Positions 9,166 to 19,395 are shown, counted from the first letter of the stretch. The stretch is 64,000 nt of DNA from Clostridium massiliamazoniense (GCF_001403635.1 NZ_LN879468.1:868001-932000); one strand, 5' to 3'. Notes: generated by a model not told the origin, from the letters alone. A program made the numbers and translations.

Positions 9166-9198
9166 AATGGAGATACATAATAAATATGCATCTCCATT
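9166..9198 (-). terminator. Terminator after spoIVA
   Basis: Hairpin AATGGAGAT paired with ATCTCCATT, 80 bp past the spoIVA stop. It separates spoIVA from the small membrane protein gene. Confidence 0.65.
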
Positions 9199-9277
9199 AT
9201 TATCCTTCACTATCTAATAAAATATTCTATTTTTTGAAATTAAATACTTCATATTTAAAACTTACAGAATCTTTTTA

Positions 9278-10756
9278 CTAGAATATTATACAAATTAAAT
9301 TTCCATCTCCTTCATTAATAATTTTTTGAAGAGTTTTTTGTATTTTTGTTTGTATATTTTCTGGCATCTTATAAAGCTTGTTTTGAAGTCCCTCTTTAAC
9401 TAACATCTCTAAAGATTTTCCAAACATATTACTTTGCCATAACTTTTCTGGATCACTTTCAAATTGTTCTAATAGGGCTTTAAAGACCTCTTGAGTTTCT
9501 TTTTCAGTACCCATTATAGGACAAATTTCAGTTTCTATATCTGCCTTTATCATATGAAGACTAGGAGCACTAGCTTTTAACTTAACTACATATTTTGATC
9601 CTTGCTTATCTATATCAGGTTTTTCAAATTTCATTTCTGATAATTGAGGTGCTACAAGTCCATAGCCAGTTTCCTTAACATCTTTTATAGCTTCTGAAAC
9701 CTTGTCATACTCAACTTTTGATTTTCTAAGTTCTTTTATTAAACCTAGTAGATCACTTTCATCTCCTAGTTCACAATCACATATTTCACTAATTATCTTA
9801 TAGAATATACTTTTTTCTGGATTCATAGATATCCTTGCAACACCATTTCCCAAGTTCATTTCTGAAATATCTAATAATCCTAAGAAGTCTTCCTCCTTAT
9901 ATTTGTCTATACACTCCCTTATATCTCTTACTTTATATATGTTTTTGCACATATCTTTTACTATGTTCAAAAAGTTGATCTTTAACCAATGAGAAGGGCT
10001 TAGCTTCTCAATCCACTCCGGCATATCTATATTTATTTCTTTAATACTAAATTCTTTTAAAACCTTTGTGAATATGTTATTTATATCATCTTCTCCCATA
10101 GAAGAAACATCCATTATTTGAACAGGTACATTATACTTCTGTTCCATCTCAACTTGTAATGCCTTTGTTGATTCATCATTTGGTTTTGATGAGTTAAGTA
10201 CAATTATAAAAGGTTTATTTATTAATTTCAGTTCACCAATTACTCTCTCTTCTGCTTCTAAATAATCATCTCTACTTATCCCTGTTATACTTCCATCTGT
10301 TGTTACTACAAGACCTATAGTGGAATGGTCTGTTATTACCTTCCTAGTTCCTATTTCAGCAGCATCTTCGAAAGGTATTTCATAGTCAAACCATGGGGTT
10401 GTTACCATCTTTGACTCTTCTCCTTCCATATAACCTAATGCCCCTTTAACTATATATCCTACACAGTCTACCATTCTAACATTAAAAGTTATTCCTTCGT
10501 CAAGATTTACCTCTACAGCTTCATTGGGTATAAATTTAGGTTCTGTTGTATGAATACTCTTTCCAGATCCACTTTGTGGCAATTCATCCTTAGCTCTTTC
10601 TTTCTTATAAGTATTTTCTATTTTTGGTATAACCATAAGATCCATGAATCTTTTTATAAATGTTGATTTACCTGTTCTAACAGGTCCTACTACACCTACG
10701 TAAATATCTCCTTGGGTTCTCTCTGCAATATCTTTATATATATTAAATCCTTCCAA
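9278..10756 (-). CDS. spoIVA: Spore coat morphogenetic ATPase SpoIVA
   Basis: Mother-cell protein that polymerises with ATP hydrolysis on the forespore surface to form the coat basement layer. Starting at TTG 10756, preceded by GGAGGG with eight bases spacing, it has 492 residues, the same length as the B. subtilis protein. That start also places Walker A (GPVRTGKST) with Lys at residue 30, as in Bacillus. The frame is open 19 codons upstream, but those lack a ribosome site and homology. The C-terminal region needed for SpoVM binding appears complete. A terminator upstream makes it an independent unit. Confidence 0.95.
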   Translation of the reverse strand: MEGFNIYKDIAERTQGDIYVGVVGPVRTGKSTFIKRFMDLMVIPKIENTYKKERAKDELPQSGSGKSIHTTEPKFIPNEAVEVNLDEGITFNVRMVDCVGYIVKGALGYMEGEESKMVTTPWFDYEIPFEDAAEIGTRKVITDHSTIGLVVTTDGSITGISRDDYLEAEERVIGELKLINKPFIIVLNSSKPNDESTKALQVEMEQKYNVPVQIMDVSSMGEDDINNIFTKVLKEFSIKEINIDMPEWIEKLSPSHWLKINFLNIVKDMCKNIYKVRDIRECIDKYKEEDFLGLLDISEMNLGNGVARISMNPEKSIFYKIISEICDCELGDESDLLGLIKELRKSKVEYDKVSEAIKDVKETGYGLVAPQLSEMKFEKPDIDKQGSKYVVKLKASAPSLHMIKADIETEICPIMGTEKETQEVFKALLEQFESDPEKLWQSNMFGKSLEMLVKEGLQNKLYKMPENIQTKIQKTLQKIINEGDGNLICIIF

Positions 10757-10846
10757 AGATATGTCCCTCCTATAATTATTTATTATCCATATATATATAT
10801 TATTTTCTTTCAAAAAGTATACTCTTTTTTTATTTTTTTATAAAAA

Positions 10847-10894
10847 AAATCTATAAATTATAGCTCCTTTTATTAGAACTAAATTTATAGATTT
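10847..10894 (-). terminator. Terminator after gpsA
   Basis: A 13-bp inverted repeat AAATCTATAAATT/AATTTATAGATTT. On the minus strand the second arm runs directly into a U-rich tract. It ends the der-gpsA transcript before spoIVA. Confidence 0.75.
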
Positions 10895-10955
10895 CTTATA
10901 ATTTTAATTATTTATTTTTCTTTTTTAATTCAAGAAAACTTTGATTTCTTAAAGT

Positions 10956-11951
10956 TTATAATTTTTCGTCCTTTTTATCTCTTACCATTAACTTTACTAT
11001 AGCTTCTTTTACATTTGCATTTTCAAAAAGAACACTATATAAAGTATCTGTTATAGGCATTTCAATATTTGTATCTTTTTTCATCTCGTAGAAAGCTCTA
11101 CAGGCTTTTATACCTTCAACAACCATTCCTACTTCTTTAACGGCCTCATTTAATGATTTTCCTTGACCTATTAATATACCAGCTCTTCTATTTCTAGAAT
11201 GCATACTAGTACAAGTTACTATTAAGTCTCCTATACCAGTTAGACCGTAAAAGGTATCAGCTTGACCGCCAAGATACATTCCTATTTTTCTTATTTCCCA
11301 CATTCCTCTTGTCATAAGTGCAGCTTTTGAATTATCACCATAGCCAAGACCATCACATATTCCTGTAGCTAGGGCTATTATATTTTTAACTGCTCCACCT
11401 ATTTCAACACCAATTATATCTTCATTAGTATAGATTCTGAAATTTTTATCCATGAATAAGTCTTGAACCTTTTTAGCATATTCCATATGCTCAGAGCTAG
11501 CCACTAAAGTTGTTGGTATTGCTTTTGCAACTTCCTCAGCATGACTTGGTCCTGATAACACTACTAGTTGATTATCCGGAAGTTCATCATTTATAACTTG
11601 CGATAATCTCATATTTGTTCCTTCTTCAATCCCCTTAGCTATATTTATTAAAACCACATCATCAGAAATTTTTCCTCTTAACTCTCTTGCTATAGTTCTT
11701 ATAACATGAGATGGAACTGCTAATACTACATAATTGCAATTATTTAAAGCATCCTCCATATTATAATAAGCTGTAACATTATGAGGAATATCTAAATCTT
11801 CTAAATATCTGCTATTTTTTCTATTTATGTTTATATCATCTACAACTTCTTTATTTCTATCCCATAAAGAAACTTCATATCCTTTGTTTGCTAAAAGTAA
11901 AGATAAGGAAGTACCAAAGCTTCCTGCTCCAATAAAGGCTATCTTATCCAT
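10956..11951 (-). CDS. gpsA: NAD(P)H-dependent glycerol-3-phosphate dehydrogenase
   Basis: Reduces dihydroxyacetone phosphate to sn-glycerol-3-phosphate for phospholipid synthesis. The 331 residues start with the Rossmann motif GAGSFGTSL, followed by the conserved AVPSH segment, the catalytic-lysine region ([13 protein letters not shown]) and [11 protein letters not shown]. It follows der by six bases in the same order as in Bacillus (engA-gpsA-spoIVA). Confidence 0.95.
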   Translation of the reverse strand: MDKIAFIGAGSFGTSLSLLLANKGYEVSLWDRNKEVVDDININRKNSRYLEDLDIPHNVTAYYNMEDALNNCNYVVLAVPSHVIRTIARELRGKISDDVVLINIAKGIEEGTNMRLSQVINDELPDNQLVVLSGPSHAEEVAKAIPTTLVASSEHMEYAKKVQDLFMDKNFRIYTNEDIIGVEIGGAVKNIIALATGICDGLGYGDNSKAALMTRGMWEIRKIGMYLGGQADTFYGLTGIGDLIVTCTSMHSRNRRAGILIGQGKSLNEAVKEVGMVVEGIKACRAFYEMKKDTNIEMPITDTLYSVLFENANVKEAIVKLMVRDKKDEKL

Positions 11952-11957
11952 AAATAA

Positions 11958-13274
11958 TTACTCCTTTCTTTGTCTATACTCTATTTGAAGACCTGTTCCT
12001 GTAAAATCAAAACTACTTCTTAATTGATTTTCTAAATATCTTTCGTAAGAGAAGTGTGAAGCACTTGGATCATTTACGAAGAATATAAATTTAGGTGGAC
12101 ATACAGCAACTTGAGTTGCATAATATACCTTAAGTCTCTTTAATGCCACTACTGGTGGTTCTTTCATAAGTATTGCTTTACTTATTACATCATTTAATAT
12201 ACCAGTACCTATTCTCTTTGAGTAATTTCCATAACACATTTTTGCCATTTCTAATACTTTATGAACTCTTTGTCCTGTTAAAGCTGAAATGAATAAGAAT
12301 GGTGCATAAGATAAGAATTTAAGATTTGATTGAAGATCTTTTTGGTAGTTAGCCATAGTCTTTCCATCTTTCTCTATTAAATCCCACTTATTCACTATAA
12401 CAAAAATAGCTTTATTTAATTCATGAGCATATCCAATTATTTTTTCATCTTGATCTGTTACGCCTTCTGTTGCATCTATCATTAAGATACATACATCTGC
12501 TCTTTCTATAGCTGCGTAAGTTCTGATTACTGAATACCTCTCAATTTCTTCTTTTACTTTGCTCTTTCTTCTAAGCCCAGCTGTATCTATTAATGTAAAT
12601 TTACCTTGTTCTGTTTCTAAATAACTGTCTATAGCATCCCTAGTTGTTCCTGGAACATTACTTACAATTACTCTATCTTCACCTAATAATTTATTTATAA
12701 GTGATGACTTACCAACATTAGGCTTTCCAACCATAGCTATTTTTATATTTTCTTCTTCCTCTTCATCTTCATTTTCTTCTGGGAAGAATTTAACAACTTC
12801 ATCTAACATATCTCCAAGACCTAAACCTTGTGATGCTGATATAGTATTTGGATCACCTATTCCTAAGTTGTAAAACTCATACATGTTAGCTTCATCTTTT
12901 AAATTATCTATTTTATTTACTACTAGAACAACTGGTTTTTTACTTTTTCTAAGCATAGTAGCAACTTCTTGGTCTGCAGCTGTAAGACCTTCTTTACCAT
13001 CAACTATAAAAACTATTACATCAGCCATTTCTATAGCTATTTGTGCCTGTCTTCTCATTTGCTTTATTATGATATCTGCACTTTCTGGTTCTATTCCACC
13101 AGTATCTATCATTGTAAAAGGTCTTCCAACCCATTCTGATTCTGCGTAAACCCTATCTCTTGTAACTCCTGGAGTATCTTCAACTATAGAGATTCTCTTA
13201 CCTGCTAATCTATTAAATAAAGTAGATTTCCCAACATTAGGTCTACCTACTATTGCAACCATAGGTTTGCTCAT
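11958..13274 (-). CDS. der: Double GTPase Der (EngA), ribosome biogenesis
   Basis: Essential GTPase that assists 50S subunit maturation. The 438 residues contain two tandem G domains (GRPNVGKST near 10-18, DTPGVTRDR; then GKPNVGKSS near 182-190, [12 protein letters not shown]) and a C-terminal KH-like domain. An acidic Glu-rich linker ([11 protein letters not shown]) joins the G domains. GAGGAGG precedes the ATG. It has its own sigma-A promoter in the gap after the histidine kinase gene and is cotranscribed with gpsA. Confidence 0.96.
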   Translation of the reverse strand: MSKPMVAIVGRPNVGKSTLFNRLAGKRISIVEDTPGVTRDRVYAESEWVGRPFTMIDTGGIEPESADIIIKQMRRQAQIAIEMADVIVFIVDGKEGLTAADQEVATMLRKSKKPVVLVVNKIDNLKDEANMYEFYNLGIGDPNTISASQGLGLGDMLDEVVKFFPEENEDEEEEENIKIAMVGKPNVGKSSLINKLLGEDRVIVSNVPGTTRDAIDSYLETEQGKFTLIDTAGLRRKSKVKEEIERYSVIRTYAAIERADVCILMIDATEGVTDQDEKIIGYAHELNKAIFVIVNKWDLIEKDGKTMANYQKDLQSNLKFLSYAPFLFISALTGQRVHKVLEMAKMCYGNYSKRIGTGILNDVISKAILMKEPPVVALKRLKVYYATQVAVCPPKFIFFVNDPSASHFSYERYLENQLRSSFDFTGTGLQIEYRQRKE

Positions 13275-13373
13275 TTTAATTCCTCCTCGTAGTAACTCTA
13301 TTTAACGTGAATATAATTCACTTTATAAAACTAAAATAAAATGTATTGTATATTCTTTTACTATCATTATGTT

Positions 13374-13402
13374 ATATTACATTAATTATAGAATACAGTC
13401 AA
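13374..13402 (-). promoter_or_regulatory. Sigma-A promoter of der-gpsA
   Basis: TTGACT (13402-13397) and TAATAT (13379-13374) with 17 bp between them. The -35 lies immediately after the stop codon of the upstream kinase gene. Confidence 0.65.
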
Positions 13403-13403
13403 C

Positions 13404-15125
13404 TCATTGAATCTTCTCTAAGTCCTTTTCAAGGAATTTTACTTTCACACTTTCTTCACAAATAGGCAATTCTATAGTAAATTTTGTTCCCTTAGAAACT
13501 TCACTCCATACTGATATAGTTCCTTCAAAATTATTTACTATATGCTTTACTATAGCTAGCCCTAAACCAGTACCTCCATTGTTTCTTGATCTAGCTTTAT
13601 CTACTCTATAGAATCTTTCAAAAATTCTATTGACATGTTCCTGTGCCATTCCCACTCCATTATCCTCAATGTCTATAATAATCTTATTGCCAATATCTCT
13701 AGATTTTATCCATATTAACGTATTATCTCCTGCATATTTTATAGCATTATCCACAATATTTAAGATCATTTGCTTAAATCTATCTTCACTGCCATATAAG
13801 AAATTATTACTTTCATTTTTTAAAATAATACCTATGTTCCTCTTTTTAGCATTACCTTCCACTATTAAATTAATCTTATCTAAAATATCTTTAGGACTAA
13901 ATACTTCTTTTATTATATTATTATCTTTTCTTTCAATTTCATATAAAGATAATATATCTTCTATGAGTCTTGTTAATCTATCAGATTCCTCTTCTATTAT
14001 ACCTAAAAACTTCCCTCTAGTTTCTTCATCATCAACATATTTTAAAGTTTCTGCAAATCCTTTTATGGATGTTATTGGAGTCTTAAGTTCATGAGATACA
14101 TTAGCAACAAAATCTCTTCTCATATTTTCTAACATTTTATAATCTGTAATATCCTCTATAGAAATTACACACCCTCCACCATTAACACCTTCTAATATTC
14201 TATCTACCTTTACTTTAACATATCTTTCTGTTGGTTTTGTTATTTTAAAATCTGACTTCTCTATATTATTTTTTATAGCCTCTAATATTTTTTCTTCCTC
14301 TATTACATCTTTTATATTTTTTCCAATAAGATTATTATCTTTAATTTTGAATATTTCTATTGCACATGGATTTATTAAAATAATATTTTCATTTTTATCA
14401 AGAGCTATTATTCCACTACCTATACTTTTTAAAATGGAAGTTAATCTTAATTGCTTACTTAAAAGTTCCCCCATAGTTTCTTCTAATTTATCTGCCATAT
14501 TATTAAATGATGCACTAAGACTTCCTAATTCATCATTAGTTTTTATTTTAACCCTCTTATGAAAATCTCCTCTCGACATTCTTGCTGCTACTAATTGTAA
14601 TTCCTCTATAGGTTCAATAATAGTATTCATAACTCTACTAGTTATTATTATTCCTATTGTCAAAGTAATAATAAGAGCATATAGATAATATTTCATATCT
14701 TTATCGTATATAAGTTTAGAATTATCTCCAATGGCAGTAAAAAGTATCAAATCACCATTTTGAAGTTTTTCTTCATGAAAATATTTATTTTTTTCAATTA
14801 ATTCACTTTTTATAATTGAAAATTCACTACCTTCATCTTTCTTGTCAGAAGAATCATATAGTATTTTTCCATTATTATTTGCATAAATTATTCTAATTTT
14901 TTTACCTTCACTACTTAAAGAAATTTTATTAATTTCATCAAGGCACTTTTCTCTATTTCCATAATTAGAATTTAAAAAGTAAGTAGTTGTTTCACTATAT
15001 TCCTTTAATATATTCTTTGAATATTCTGCATCATTATAATTTGATATAAGTAAAAAAAAGCTTGTAATTACCCCTAAAGTAAACATTATAACTAAAATTG
15101 TAGATGTTATTATCTTTTTTTTCAT
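13404..15125 (-). CDS. PhoR/WalK-like sensor histidine kinase without adjacent regulator
   Basis: Membrane sensor kinase of 573 residues. It has an N-terminal transmembrane helix (about 5-28), an extracytoplasmic sensor region, a second helix (about 145-165), HAMP, a PAS domain (about 230-320), the phosphoacceptor H box (FVANVSHELKTPITS) and an HATPase domain (N box NIVDNAIKYAG, G1 DNGVGM, G2 GGTGLGLAIV). The architecture matches PhoR/PnpS kinases. No response regulator lies beside it: neighbours are pgeF and der. The partner and stimulus cannot be named from this window. Confidence 0.88.
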   Translation of the reverse strand: MKKKIITSTILVIMFTLGVITSFFLLISNYNDAEYSKNILKEYSETTTYFLNSNYGNREKCLDEINKISLSSEGKKIRIIYANNNGKILYDSSDKKDEGSEFSIIKSELIEKNKYFHEEKLQNGDLILFTAIGDNSKLIYDKDMKYYLYALIITLTIGIIITSRVMNTIIEPIEELQLVAARMSRGDFHKRVKIKTNDELGSLSASFNNMADKLEETMGELLSKQLRLTSILKSIGSGIIALDKNENIILINPCAIEIFKIKDNNLIGKNIKDVIEEEKILEAIKNNIEKSDFKITKPTERYVKVKVDRILEGVNGGGCVISIEDITDYKMLENMRRDFVANVSHELKTPITSIKGFAETLKYVDDEETRGKFLGIIEEESDRLTRLIEDILSLYEIERKDNNIIKEVFSPKDILDKINLIVEGNAKKRNIGIILKNESNNFLYGSEDRFKQMILNIVDNAIKYAGDNTLIWIKSRDIGNKIIIDIEDNGVGMAQEHVNRIFERFYRVDKARSRNNGGTGLGLAIVKHIVNNFEGTISVWSEVSKGTKFTIELPICEESVKVKFLEKDLEKIQ

Positions 15126-15160
15126 ATCCCCCGAATCCTCATTAACTAAAATTTAGAGCA

Positions 15161-15880
15161 TTAATTTTCTTTAATGTAAGCAAATGAAAATAATCTTCCT
15201 GCATTTTCTGAGTCTCTTCTATAACTATGCATTTTATATTCTTTATTGCAGTTAGTACAAATATTTAAAGATTTTATATTTTCATTGTCAATAATCCCTT
15301 CTAATTGCTTTCTAATAGCATATTCTAAACTTAATATTCTATTATCTCTTACTTCCTGTCCATATTTTTTGGAAAATTTTTCTGCCAATTCTTCACTAAC
15401 CTCATAACAACAGCTACCAATATGAGGTCCTATTAATCCCTTAATATTCATTGCACCATACTTATTTTTCATTATTTCTGCTGTTTTTCTTGATATATCT
15501 CCAATAGTTCCTTTCCAGCCGCTATGTATTGCTGAAATTATATTCTTATCTGGATCATATAATATAACAGGAACACAATCAGCTGTAAAAACTCCTACTA
15601 TTTCACTATTTTTATTTGATATTATGGCATCTCCACTTTCTTTTAATAAGTCTTTTTCATCACTTGTCTCAAAAATTATTGAACTGTGTATTTGATTTGT
15701 ATATTTAACTTCATTTACAGAGAATAAATCTTTTAACCTACTTAAATTTTTTGTTCCTTCTTCTGTATTTATTTTATAAGATACATTCTTTTCAGCTGTA
15801 GAAAATAATATATTTACCTTTCCATCAACAAATTTAATAAATTCCATATTATCTAATTTTATTATTTCAAACTTTTCCAT
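15161..15880 (-). CDS. pgeF: PgeF/YlmD/YfiH family multicopper-like hydrolase
   Basis: The 239 residues belong to the YfiH/YlmD family, once called laccase-like and now linked to purine nucleoside hydrolysis and to editing of wrongly built peptidoglycan precursors (PgeF in E. coli). The metal-binding signatures are visible: NQIHSS near 61, TADCVPV and AIHSGWKGT, and a Cys/His pair near GSCCYEVSEE. A ylmD-like gene close to sigE/sigG/ylmC is conserved in Firmicutes. It is followed by the kinase gene after 35 bp. The exact substrate is not proven. Confidence 0.85.
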   Translation of the reverse strand: MEKFEIIKLDNMEFIKFVDGKVNILFSTAEKNVSYKINTEEGTKNLSRLKDLFSVNEVKYTNQIHSSIIFETSDEKDLLKESGDAIISNKNSEIVGVFTADCVPVILYDPDKNIISAIHSGWKGTIGDISRKTAEIMKNKYGAMNIKGLIGPHIGSCCYEVSEELAEKFSKKYGQEVRDNRILSLEYAIRKQLEGIIDNENIKSLNICTNCNKEYKMHSYRRDSENAGRLFSFAYIKEN

Positions 15881-16044
15881 ATAAATCTCCCATCTATAAC
15901 TTGTATATTATTTACTTTTAATTTTAACATAGTCTATATTAAGTAAAAATATTTATTTTTTTATTAAATAAAATATAAATAAAGTACTCTTATTCATAAC
16001 TCTAAAGCATAGTATTTTTTAAAAATTATTTTATAAAATAAAAA

Positions 16045-16075
16045 AAGATAATCACTTACTAAAAATGATTATCTT
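16045..16075 (-). terminator. Terminator after nrdR
   Basis: Perfect 10-bp inverted repeat AAGATAATCA/TGATTATCTT, followed on the minus strand by a run of seven Ts. Confidence 0.85.
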
Positions 16076-16081
16076 AATCTA

Positions 16082-16534
16082 TTATTCTTCCATTAAGTTT
16101 TTTATTTCTTCCATAAAAGTGTTTATATCAGTAAATTGTCTATATACAGAAGCAAACCTTACATATGATACTTCATCTATCTCTTTAAGCTTATCCATTA
16201 TAAGCTCACCTATATAATCAGATTTTATTTCGCCAATCATTTTATTGCTGATTTTTTTCTCTATGTAGTCAGCTATCTCTTCAATTTGCTTTCTAGAAAC
16301 TGGTCTTTTTTGGCATGCTTTAATTAGCCCTGTTATTATCTTGTCTTTATTAAAATTCTCTCTAGTAGAATCTTTTTTCACTACAAGAATTGGAATATCT
16401 TCAATTTTCTCATATGTAGTATATCTCTTTCCGCAACTTAAACATTCTCTTCTTCTTCTAATAGATGTAGAATCATCTGAAGCTCTAGAATCTACCACTT
16501 TACTTTCTTCATAAAAACAATAAGGACATCTCAT
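16082..16534 (-). CDS. nrdR: NrdR transcriptional repressor of ribonucleotide reductase
   Basis: Zinc-ribbon/ATP-cone repressor that senses nucleotides and controls nrd operons. The CPYC...CLSCGKRY zinc ribbon occupies the first 35 residues and the ATP-cone follows (about 47-137). A GTG three codons upstream (16543) is also in frame, but it overlaps the AAAGG ribosome site, so ATG at 16534 (MRCPYC), giving 150 residues, is preferred. It follows the YlmC-like gene. NrdR boxes were not searched. Confidence 0.93.
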   Translation of the reverse strand: MRCPYCFYEESKVVDSRASDDSTSIRRRRECLSCGKRYTTYEKIEDIPILVVKKDSTRENFNKDKIITGLIKACQKRPVSRKQIEEIADYIEKKISNKMIGEIKSDYIGELIMDKLKEIDEVSYVRFASVYRQFTDINTFMEEIKNLMEE

Positions 16535-16595
16535 TTTATTCACACCTTTCTTCCTTTAGATGTAAATATATTATACAGTCTTTTTGTGAGAATTT

Positions 16596-16871
16596 CTATA
16601 TTTCTCTTAATATTTTTTCCTTTAAATCTACTAATATACAGTCCATCCCAATTTTTTTTACATTCTCCCATTCTATTTCTATAAATTCTTGCTTAGAAAA
16701 CCATGAATCTTTACTTACTGGAAGCAATAAAGATTCTACTTTATATTTATCACAATCAACTTTTACATCTACAATAAAGCCTAATTTTCTTCCCTCATTT
16801 ATATCAATAACCTCTAAGTTCCTTAATTCTCTTAAAGAAAATAATCTCTCTTCAACCATAGAATTCTCCAC
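16596..16871 (-). CDS. ylmC: YlmC/YmxH family PRC-barrel protein
   Basis: Small PRC-barrel domain protein (LRNLEVIDINEGRKLGFIVDV) of the YlmC/YmxH family, found next to sigG in spore formers. The function is unknown and a sporulation link is inferred from position. Two starts are possible: GTG at 16871 with GAGG eight bases upstream, or ATG at 16859 (MVEERLF) with GGAG six bases upstream. The family N-terminus does not settle it. The sigG terminator separates it from the sigma genes. Confidence 0.82.
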   Translation of the reverse strand: MENSMVEERLFSLRELRNLEVIDINEGRKLGFIVDVKVDCDKYKVESLLLPVSKDSWFSKQEFIEIEWENVKKIGMDCILVDLKEKILREI

Positions 16872-16897
16872 TATTTTTCACCTCTTCATAAAAATAA

Positions 16898-16950
16898 TCT
16901 AATATAGAACAAACATAATTTCTTTTAATATTATGTTATTCTATATTAGA
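16898..16950 (-). terminator. Terminator after sigG
   Basis: A 12-bp inverted repeat TCTAATATAGAA/TTCTATATTAGA with further inner pairing (ACATAAT/ATTATGT). It lies about 20 bp past the sigG stop and ends the spoIIGA-sigE-sigG unit. Confidence 0.7.
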
Positions 16951-16968
16951 TTAAATTATTCCAATAAT

Positions 16969-17742
16969 TTAAACATATTTTCTCATGTGTTTTAATGCCA
17001 TTTTTTCTAATCTTGAAACTTGAGCTTGAGATATACCAATTTCATCAGCAACTTCCATTTGTGTTTTTCCATTAAAAAATCTAAGAGTTAATATTAATTT
17101 CTCTCTATCATTTAATTTTTTCATTGCTTCTTTAATTGATATATTTTCTAACCAATTTGAATCTTGATTTTTTGAATCACTTATTTGATCCATTACATAA
17201 ATAGCATCTCCACCATCATGATATATAGGCTCAAATAAAGAAACGGGGTCTTGTATTGCATCTAATGCAAATACAACCTCTTCTCTTGGTATATTTAATT
17301 CCTTTGCTATTTGAGATACTGTAGGTTCTTTATTATTATCATTTATTAGTTTATCTCTAACCAATAAAGCTTTGTAAGCAATATCTCTTAAAGATCTACT
17401 AACTCTTATAGAATTGTTATCCCTTAAGTATCTTCTTATTTCACCTATTATCATAGGAACAGCATAAGTGGAGAACTTGACATTCTGACTTAAATCAAAG
17501 TTATCAATTGCTTTCATAAGTCCAATGCATCCAACTTGAAATAGGTCATCTACATTTTCTCCTCTATTATTAAATCTTTGAATTACACTTAATACTAATC
17601 TTAAATTTCCTTTTATAAAATGCTCTCTACACTCATAATCTCCTTTACTCATTCTAAGAAGGAGTTCTTTCATTTCTTTTTCTTTTAATACGGGTAATTT
17701 TGATGTATTAACACCACATATTTCTACTTTATTTATCATCAT
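16969..17742 (-). CDS. sigG: Sporulation sigma factor G
   Basis: Late forespore-specific RNA polymerase sigma factor. The 257 residues are close to B. subtilis SigG throughout: NKVEICGVNTSKLPVL, region 2 FNNRGENVDDLFQVGCIGLMKAIDNFDL, KFSTYAVPMIIGEIRRYLRDN, and the region 4 helix-turn-helix EIGISQAQVSRLEK. The nearest Shine-Dalgarno (AAAGGGG) is 13 bases before the ATG, longer than normal. An upstream AACCTC could pair with it, which may lower translation. It is third in spoIIGA-sigE-sigG. Confidence 0.96.
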   Translation of the reverse strand: MMINKVEICGVNTSKLPVLKEKEMKELLLRMSKGDYECREHFIKGNLRLVLSVIQRFNNRGENVDDLFQVGCIGLMKAIDNFDLSQNVKFSTYAVPMIIGEIRRYLRDNNSIRVSRSLRDIAYKALLVRDKLINDNNKEPTVSQIAKELNIPREEVVFALDAIQDPVSLFEPIYHDGGDAIYVMDQISDSKNQDSNWLENISIKEAMKKLNDREKLILTLRFFNGKTQMEVADEIGISQAQVSRLEKMALKHMRKYV

Positions 17743-17810
17743 AGTTTAAAATCAACCCCTTTGAAGTAATTAACCTCGTGCATTTTAATTATTTCCTAGA
17801 GGTTTAAATT

Positions 17811-18518
17811 TTATACCATTTTATTTATTTCCTTTTTCAATCTTTTTATTATTTTCTTCTCAAGCCTTGATATATACGACTGTGAGATCCCTAACATATC
17901 TGCAACTTCTTTTTGAGTTTTTTCTTTAGTTCCAAATAAGCCAAACCTTAATTTTACTATTTCTTTTTCTCTTCCTGATAAATTATCCATAGCTGTAAAT
18001 AGTAATTCTTTATCAACTTCATCTTCTATTAAATTATAAACAATATCATTGTCTGTCCCCAATATATCTGATAATAAAAGTTCATTTCCATCCCAATCTA
18101 TATTTAAAGGTTCATAAAAAGATATTTCTGCTTTAACTTTATTATTTCTTCTCAAGTACATTAAAATTTCATTTTCTATACATCTTGATGCATAGGTTGC
18201 TAATTTTATTTTTTTATCTGGTTTAAAAGTATTTACAGCTTTTATTAATCCTATTGTTCCTACTGAAATTAAATCTTCTACTCCAACTCCTGTATTTTCA
18301 AACTTTCTAGCTATATATACAACTAACCTTAAATTTCGTTCTATCAATATAGTTCTTATGCTTTCTTCACCTTCAGCTAAATTCGTAACTAACTTTTCTT
18401 CCTCTTCCTTTGTAAGAGGTGGTGGTAAAACATCATTTCCTCCAACATAGTATACCTTTTTAACAAATATCTTGAACTTAGTCAAAATTTTATTAATAAG
18501 AATCTGAATTTTCTCCAT
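17811..18518 (-). CDS. sigE: Sporulation sigma factor E precursor
   Basis: Early mother-cell sigma factor made as inactive pro-sigma-E. The 235 residues keep the basic, amphipathic pro-sequence (about 1-27, [20 protein letters not shown]) ahead of [13 protein letters not shown]. Region 2 is [24 protein letters not shown] and region 4 is [14 protein letters not shown]. SpoIIGA, encoded just upstream, removes the pro-sequence. GGGGGT precedes the ATG. Confidence 0.96.
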   Translation of the reverse strand: MEKIQILINKILTKFKIFVKKVYYVGGNDVLPPPLTKEEEEKLVTNLAEGEESIRTILIERNLRLVVYIARKFENTGVGVEDLISVGTIGLIKAVNTFKPDKKIKLATYASRCIENEILMYLRRNNKVKAEISFYEPLNIDWDGNELLLSDILGTDNDIVYNLIEDEVDKELLFTAMDNLSGREKEIVKLRFGLFGTKEKTQKEVADMLGISQSYISRLEKKIIKRLKKEINKMV

Positions 18519-18532
18519 TTCTTTACCCCCTT

Positions 18533-19339
18533 TTATATTATTGCCCTTGGTAAAAGTGCATTATATTCATCAGTTTCACTGAGCTTTGTATCACAAAATC
18601 CTACCATTGCTGTTCTAAAAAATTCTACGCCATCTTTATTTTTTAATTTTACATCCTTCACTTTTATAGCTTTCATTTTTTCACTTGCTCCTCCAACTCC
18701 CTTATAAGGAATATGAAAACATTTGGAGTCTTCTAATTTATAGTAATTAACTTCTTTCTTTTCTAATATAATTACAGGCAAGGATGTAACTGGTTCTATA
18801 AGTTCATTACCTGTATCTAAAAAAGCTTTAGTTTGTACTACTTTATTGTCTAAAGTAAATTCAATATCAAATAAAAAATTATTTATAATTGCTCTTTCCT
18901 TGAAGTAACAATATATTCTATAGGCTATTAAATAAAAAACTATTATAGAAAAGATTAAAGCTTTCATGGAATAGCTATTAATTACTATACCTTTCGATAT
19001 ATCATAGGAATTATCCATCAAAGATAAAAATAAACAAACACCAGAAAATCCAATTGTACTCCCAATAAATACTAAAGTAGTTTTTATTAAAGTTAAAATA
19101 TTAATTTTTCCTAATGCTATTTTAATCATCAGAAGAGAAAATAGTATTTTAAATGGGAAATAAGAAAATACTTTTATACTATCTATAACCATAGTTAATG
19201 TATAAATAGTACCCAAAAAACTTGCTATAATTATACTTTTATAATTAATATTTCTTCTACATAATTGCATAGTTATAACTACAAGAAATAAATTTATTAG
19301 AAAATTTTCTAATATTAAAACATCTAAATATACTACCAT
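18533..19339 (-). CDS. spoIIGA: Pro-sigma-E processing aspartic protease SpoIIGA
   Basis: Septal-membrane protease that activates pro-sigma-E after engulfment signalling through SpoIIR. About 268 residues follow the ATG at 19339 ([13 protein letters not shown]), which AGGAGG precedes. The frame is open 21 codons upstream, but that part covers the promoter. The first half is five hydrophobic segments and the second half is the cytosolic protease domain with AFLDTGNEL as the catalytic aspartate motif. It lies 14 bp before sigE. Confidence 0.94.
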   Translation of the reverse strand: MVVYLDVLILENFLINLFLVVITMQLCRRNINYKSIIIASFLGTIYTLTMVIDSIKVFSYFPFKILFSLLMIKIALGKINILTLIKTTLVFIGSTIGFSGVCLFLSLMDNSYDISKGIVINSYSMKALIFSIIVFYLIAYRIYCYFKERAIINNFLFDIEFTLDNKVVQTKAFLDTGNELIEPVTSLPVIILEKKEVNYYKLEDSKCFHIPYKGVGGASEKMKAIKVKDVKLKNKDGVEFFRTAMVGFCDTKLSETDEYNALLPRAII

Positions 19340-19360
19340 CATTCTCCTCCTTCTTTTATT

Positions 19361-19395
19361 ATTATAAATCTTATAATTACAAAAATTTGTCGCAA
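19361..19395 (-). promoter_or_regulatory. Spo0A-type spoIIG promoter with wide spacing and 0A-like box
   Basis: TATAAT (19366-19361) is preceded by TTGCGA (19395-19390) at 23 bp instead of 17. A near-perfect 0A box, TGTCGCA (19388-19394, consensus TGTCGAA), overlaps this -35. The B. subtilis spoIIG promoter is known for 22-bp spacing and Spo0A bound over the -35, so the layout matches. The site lies about 20 bp before the chosen spoIIGA start. Confidence 0.6.
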
